A stretch of DNA of 64,000 nucleotides from positions 1,488,001-1,552,000 of the forward strand of contig JAHRHY010000005.1 of NCBI GenBank assembly GCA_019671135.1, read 5' to 3'. Made by a program: the position numbers and the translations under genes. How positions within the stretch are numbered: the stretch's first letter is position 1; every line of letters begins with the position of its first letter. Below the pieces are notes generated by a model. That model searched no databases and was not told the DNA's origin. It saw nothing but the letters and a program-made list of their open reading frames with translations. Of the stretch, positions 58,919-64,000 are shown piece after piece. The stretch is from Linnemannia hyalina (lineage: Eukaryota; Mortierellomycota; Mortierellomycetes; Mortierellales; Mortierellaceae).

Positions 58919-61900
58919 CTAGCTTGGAGGTTCCTGGTCGACCTTGGCAACCTGTGGAGGCTCGACCTTGGTATCTCGTGGGGGTTCGATCTTGGCATCG
59001 CGTAATGCCAGCTTGAGCTTCTCGATCACAGACAGGTACAGGAACAACTGTCCCTCCTGCCGAATGACCAGCTGACGCTTCATCACCAACTCCTGTCGAA
59101 GCGTCGCCACCCTCCCCTCGTACTTGTCACGGAGTGTCCGGCCAGCCTCTGTCAAGTCAGAAACTGATTCTTCCAGAGACTTGATACTGTCCAGCAATTG
59201 AGCTTTCTCCTGCTCCAGAATCGAGACCTTGTCGAACAAAGCGCGCACTTGACCATCGTCGTGAAGAGGAGTGGACAGCTGTCGAGACGCTGACGTTGAC
59301 GCGCGCCCATTCATGGGAACATTCCTTGAAGACCTCATAGTGTCCTTCTTCTCCTGCAACGACTGTCGGAGGCGCTGGTTATCTTCCTGTGCGATGGCGA
59401 AATCCTCTTGAAGGCGAATATGTTGGTCCTCAAGCTCCAGTCGGTCCTGCTCCAGTCTCAGCAGCTGCTCGTGTTGCGACTCGATCTCAGCCTCACATTC
59501 ATCCAACTGCTCGCGCTGCTCAGCCAGCTTGTTTTCTAGTTGACCCTTCTCCATCACGAGGTCGAGTTGCTGCTGCTTCTGTTCTCGGATCTTATCCTGA
59601 ATAACGACATATAACTGGCTGACAGTCCGGCGACCTTCCCCGCTTTCAACATCCAAGCTACCGTCGAGTTGTTGAGAGTCGATCCTAAAGTCCGGGTCAA
59701 GCTCGTCCAGCACACGCTCCAGCATTTGCCGCTCCAGCTCGATACCATGTGACACCTCATCGTCTCTATCTTCCATACCTTGCTGACGAGCCAACTTCAC
59801 CATGTCGATCAGCTCAGCCCGCTCTTGCTCGAGACTCCGCAGATCTTGCTCCATGTCTGCAACCACCGTGTGATGCCTCTGTTGGGCCTCCTTGAGCTCC
59901 TGCTCCAATTCCTCAATCCGGCCCTCCTTCTCCAGCAGGATCTGTTCTTGCTCCTCCACCATGCGCTGCTGAAGTTCGATTGTCCCCAAATGTCCCTTGG
60001 CCTTCTTGATCGCGTTCGTGGCAGTCGACTTTGACAGAGACAGCTGTGAGTTCCGTTGGACAAGCTCCTCCTGCAAATCCCGGATCTTACCCTCGAGCAG
60101 CTGTGTTGTTTCCTGATGCGACGCCAGCAACAGCTCGATCCTCTTTTGATGCTCATGACTCGCCTCCTTCTCCTGCGCAAGATCTCGTTTCAACTCGCGG
60201 ATATCGGCCTGTCGCCGCTTCTGCTCCTTCTTGTGTTGGTCCTGTGTGAGCTGAAGGTCGTTTGTGTGGTTGACTTGATGGTCCTGAAGTTGATCTTGAA
60301 GGGACTGCACCAACTCCATAGCTTCGTTCAGCTCACTCTGTCGGCTCTGAAGCAGGTCATCGTATTCAGCCAACATGGCCCGAAGGTCTTGGACGTCCTG
60401 CTCCTTCTCCTCAACTTCCTCAATGAGGTCATCCATCCGATTCTCCTGGTCGTTAGTCTGGCAGTTTCGCTCCTGCTCGAGTTGACGCTCCAATTCCTGG
60501 CTTCGCTCCTTGTGCTTTCGGGTCTGATCCTCCTGTTGGTCAAGCTTGGATTGAGCCTTGGACTCGTTTCGATGCATCCGGTCCGTGAGCTCCTCGAGCT
60601 CCCGATTCAAGGAGGCAACCTGTGCCGCCAGCGCCTGGTTTTCGTGCCCATTCATCAGACGCTCCTTGACCGATGTCTCCGCAAGCTGTCGGTCCTTGAC
60701 TGCCAACTCAGCTTCCATGGTCATCTGGAACTCCTCCCGTTTTTGTTTTTCCTGACGAAGGAGCTCCTCCCACTGTTCTCGATCCTTGACGGCCTGCTCG
60801 TGAACCAGATCGATCTCCTTGGCCTGTGCCATATCCATCTCCAGTACGCCCTTCACTTGATGCGACATTCCCTCGATCCTTGACTCTAGTTCCTTGTTCC
60901 TTGACCGCTCTTGAGCCAATTGCTCATCCAGTACCTGCTGCTTGACCAAGCTCTTCTCCAGTAGGGCCTTTGTTTCCTCCAGCTGCAGTCTCTCTTCAGC
61001 CCTCTCGCTCGACTCAATCCTCAATTGCTCCTCCTCCTCGTCTTCGTCATCGTAGTAGACCTCATCATATTCACTGTCTTCATCGTTCTCATGTTGTATG
61101 GTTCGGATGGTCAACGCTCTCCCTTGATCCTCCACCAGAGACTTGAGTGCCTGAAGTCGCTGGTTATTCACCTGAACGGTCTGGATTCGCGCGTCCAACT
61201 GAGCCTCGTAAAGTCGCAGCTGTTCCTGTGAGTGTCTAAAGAGCTGGTCTTTGGAGACGACCTGGGACTCGGTTTGGGATTTAGTGCGAGGAGTTGTCGA
61301 GTTGAAAGGCTTGCGAACCAGTTCCATGGATGCATCGGGCGACGGCGTTGGTGCAATACCACGAGGGTTGGGAATGAAAATAGGTCCAGATAATACCCGA
61401 TGCAGCTGTCGCGATGAGGATGACCTATGACTTGCGTTGACCGACTGGCTGTGGCGATTGCTTGCTGGGGTCGATCCTGAGCGTTCATGCTGGCCTTGCT
61501 CCTGCTGAAAGGAAGTGGTGGGTGATGTTGAATCCAGAAAAGATATACTCCGATTCAAACTTGACGGCTGCCGATATTTTGAAGCCCTGCCTTTGATGTC
61601 GGTAGTTTCTGCCTCCATGTTCCTGCTCGCCTCGCCTTCATCCGGCTGGGAATCCTGCACTGGTTTGCAGCCCTCCAAAGTCGGCCGTGAGGACGACTCC
61701 ACGATGTCATCCGCAAAAGGTCGTTGTTGCGTCGACGGGGCGGCCATATCACGTTGAATTTCCAATAGGTGCTGGCGCATTTTCCGGTCAGAGGCGCGAC
61801 GTGTACGGGAAAGAATGGAGTTTGACATTGAACTGGCACTCGTATCGAGCAAGGTCAGCGAGGTCCTCATGGGTGCCCTGGGAGCTGTTGTTTGGATGGT

Positions 61901-62338
61901 TACTGCTCGGAAAGATCCGTCTTGTGGAGCCTCCGCGAACGAGTTGGATCCCTTCCTAGACTCCGATTGTTGATGTACTTGTTGTACTGTCCTGCTTGGT
62001 TTACTCTGCTCATTCAACCCTATTCAGAATATAATACGGAATGGTTTAGTCGCGATGGCTCCTGCTCGTGTCTATTTACATGTTATTGCAGATTGAAGGT
62101 AGATGCATAGCATACCCTTGATAGAACTGGAATCATCCTTGACGCTCGAGAAAGATTGATATCGATGGCCTGATGCCGAGGAGGAGGAATATGTGGTATT
62201 ATGAGACGGTCCCTTCGTGCTTGGGGCCGAGGTGGCGTCTCCATTTTGGGGTTTTCGGCCCATTGTTGATGGTTCTGAGGTGGCTGTCCGTGGATGTGAC
62301 GGAGTCTGTCCCAATTGAGACTTTACCCGTGCCAGCAT
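58919..62338 (-). CDS. Large coiled-coil protein of unknown function
   Basis: Two exons, 62338-62116 and 62019-58919, encode about 1,107 residues. The first ~340 residues are Ser/Gln-rich and disordered, with two more structured islands. From about residue 345 a nearly continuous coiled coil runs to the end, with heptad-like Leu/Glu/Gln spacing (LEETKALLEKSLVKQQVLDEQ, LEELTDRMHRNESKAQSKLD in parts). It is broken by an acidic hinge (EYDEVYYDDEDEEEEQ) at about 390 and a short linker near 985 (SRNVPMNGRASTSASR). The last ~30 residues contain a repeated PP(R/Q)xxKVxPP motif. The composition fits a scaffold such as a spindle pole, septum or Golgi tether protein, but I recognize no family signature. 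Confidence 0.85.
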
Positions 62339-62862
62339 GGCGGTGCTATCTGTCTTTTCGGCCAGTGTTGGAAGAAAGCTTGTCGTGCAGGTGTGTGTTG
62401 AGATGTGGTTGGAGAGGAAGAAGGGATCAGCAAAGTGGCGCGCTTAAGTGTGGAAGGGACAGAACGGGTAGTGTGAGCTATGAGAAGGCAAGGAGAAGAT
62501 AGGGAAGTCGCAAGGTTGTGGGTGTTGAGAAGGTGATTAGGGGAAAGGAATTGGTGAGAGAGAGATGAGTGTTTGCCTGAGAGGACTTTGATTGAGTGAG
62601 GAGGAGGAGCAAGAGACGAGGACGAGAAATAGAGAAAAAAAAATTAAGCCATCCAGGGCCAATCAAAAGCCACATTCACATTGAGCGCGTTTTTTTGTGG
62701 TCTTTTTTTCTGTCAACGAACGCTTGAATGTGTTAAGGTCAGTCCAAGAGATGCATGATAGACCGCTGCAGTCCTTGTTGTGGGTTTATTATTATTAATG
62801 GATACAAGATAAGAAAAACAACGCAAAACAAAACGTAACATTATATTCATCCTCCTCCTCCC
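62339..62862. other. Promoter of the coiled-coil gene and 3' flank of VPS74
   Basis: 524 bp without a gene; the segment at 62480-62640 is GA-rich on the plus strand, the probable pyrimidine-rich leader of the coiled-coil gene. Confidence 0.45.
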
Positions 62863-64000
62863 TCAGAGGATACTGTCCATTTTGGTAAATACGTTCAGCA
62901 CTGCAGCTACGATCTCCATCTGCAAGTCCCGGCCAACAATCTCGTCCTTGCTCGCGTTTGAGCCAAAGGGATAGTCGCTGTAGTCGCCCAACAGTTCCTC
63001 AACCTTGTTGAATGCCCGCTCCCGCATCTCGTGGTTCAAATACATCAGCGCGTTCTCGAGAACATTGGCAGCATAAGCTGCACAGACCATAGCGACGGTT
63101 CGGAGCTGCTGGTACTGGATGGGCGAGTTCTTCTCTGCCAGCGTGGGTGATGATCCAGTCGACCGTGAGATCAGTGTTGTGCATGCTCTCTTGACAACCT
63201 CCTCCTTGACTGCCGAGTCAGTGACGGGGTGTGTTGCCATGTCAAATATCAAAAAGTTGCGCTTCTCGGTCCTGAGTACGCCCTTGTCCACCAAGCCCTT
63301 CGCAAGTCGCTCGCGCACCTGCTTCAATTGGAATCCAATCTTCATCACGTTCCATGTCTCACCTATATTGCATCAAACATATTACCAATGGTTCAATTAG
63401 TCTGCATGCTCTTCAAAAGAATAAAACAGTGGGAATGTAATGTCACACCAAAAGAAAGGTGCGAGATAAGCACTCAAAGCTTACCACTCATAAGATCGAT
63501 CCATTGTCCAACGCTCATTCTCTCCTCTGTCGAGCTGATCATCTTGAGCGCCTCATCTAAGAGAACCTCTCCAGTCAGCTTCTCGCTGATAGCTTCAATG
63601 TAGCGGTCTGCGAGCGGGTATTTGCGTCTGTTGGGGTCCTTGACCATGGCGATACGGTTACGGAAGGCGAGCTCCATCAAAATGCAGCCTCGAAGGGTAT
63701 AAGAGATGTTGTCGTTCCAGAATGAAAGATATCCCTAATTGACCAGAAAACAGAAGAGAGCAACAATACCAGATCCTGGACGGTCAGCCAACGAACAGCC
63801 TTGTCAAGCATTGTACTTTTGCGATCCCGTTGCTCCAATTGATTGATAAAAGGAAGAGGCATCTGGTATGTAGAAGAAAAAAAAGGCTGGGCACAATACA
63901 CTTCGAACAACGCCCATCCCAATACGCAGACTGGCTAAAAATAAATTAAGGTCATTGAGACTGCTCAAGTGAGCGCCCACTGACTGTCCTGTCGTTTGTC
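62863..64000 (-). CDS. VPS74: Vps74/GOLPH3 phosphoinositide-binding Golgi protein (5' end beyond the window)
   Basis: The two 3' exons are clear: 63734-63485 and 63362-62863. They encode about 250 residues of the GOLPH3 fold, starting at GYLSFWNDNISYTLRGC and ending at KMDSIL. The family binds PI4P on the Golgi and retains glycosyltransferases through their cytosolic tails. VLLDEALKMI, WIDLMSGETWNVMKIGFQLKQ (cited in parts), VRERLAKGLVDKGVLRTEKRNF and FDMATHPVTDS match fungal Vps74 closely. The N-terminal part (about 90 residues, including the conserved LTLMEEVLLLGLKD) is not found between 63735 and the right edge. The last ~16 bases (63985-64000) could be the 3' end of that exon, with a donor at about 63984, but this is tentative. 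The gene is therefore partial. Confidence 0.88.

Noticed and set aside
63735..63922. Minus-strand frame containing RWLTVQDLVLLL as the N-terminal exon of VPS74
   Set aside because: It only superficially resembles the GOLPH3 LTLMEEVLLL motif and would need a 35-bp intron to join exon GYLSFW; it is more likely intron sequence.

Overview
The window is nuclear DNA of a filamentous, early-diverging fungus. The genes are spliced with many short introns (about 80 inferred here, almost all GT-AG). Coding regions are moderately GC-rich, and flanks are rich in C/T (or G/A), poly-T/poly-A and microsatellites. Family composition (DRG2, EMC6, linker histone H1, a fungal alkylglycerol monooxygenase, a CARP/RNF34-like FYVE-SAP-RING protein, a tandem DPBB secreted protein) and protein style fit Mucoromycota, most likely Mortierellomycotina (Mortierella and relatives). 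The phylum is an inference from gene content; no marker was aligned. I see no phage, plasmid, CRISPR, rRNA, convincing tRNA or intact transposon.

Layout: 24 protein genes, one of them cut by the right edge. 0-9.3 kb: a variant SAM-methyltransferase-like protein (+), a Rad60/Esc2/NIP45 SUMO-like protein (-), Mediator subunit Med21 (+) and an N-terminally extended PEX11 (-). 9.3-12.0 kb is a 2.7-kb gap without a gene. 12-23.5 kb: alkylglycerol monooxygenase (+), BSD-domain protein (-), NDR kinase Cbk1/Orb6 (+), a signal-anchored kelch protein (-) and an empty 1.8 kb. 23.5-30 kb is a run on the minus strand: DRG2/Rbg2 GTPase, EB1 and linker histone H1. 30.9-41.3 kb: the ISWI-complex subunit Itc1 (+), a RING-CH ligase (-), the mRNA export adaptor Yra1/ALYREF (-) and EMC6 (+). 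41.7-47 kb is another minus-strand run: RBBP4/Msi1, the CARP/RNF34-like ligase and a DUF1771-Smr protein. 48.6-52.7 kb: secreted double-DPBB protein (+), LSm6 (-), threonine synthase (+). 53-64 kb: TBC RabGAP (-), a long orphan coiled-coil protein (-) and Vps74/GOLPH3 (-, partial).

The genes are mostly housekeeping and do not form one pathway, although several concern chromatin and RNA (H1, Itc1, RBBP4, Med21, Yra1, LSm6) and membrane traffic (EMC6, Vps74, TBC GAP, RING-CH). Many neighbours are arranged alternately head-to-head and tail-to-tail, sharing short promoters or terminator regions.

Every exon boundary given was read by eye from splice signals, frame continuity and family similarity. 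Exons joined in phase for all complete models, and protein lengths match family expectation closely for DRG2 (364 aa), LSm6 (75 aa), EMC6 (110 aa), RBBP4 (430 aa) and EB1 (258 aa). The most noteworthy points are two GC-AG introns, a DRG2 gene whose first coding exon is just the ATG, the longest intron of the window lying in the YRA1 homologue, a fungal AGMO, a fungal CARP-like ligase, and a secreted protein with two DPBB domains of which one has lost a conserved Asp.
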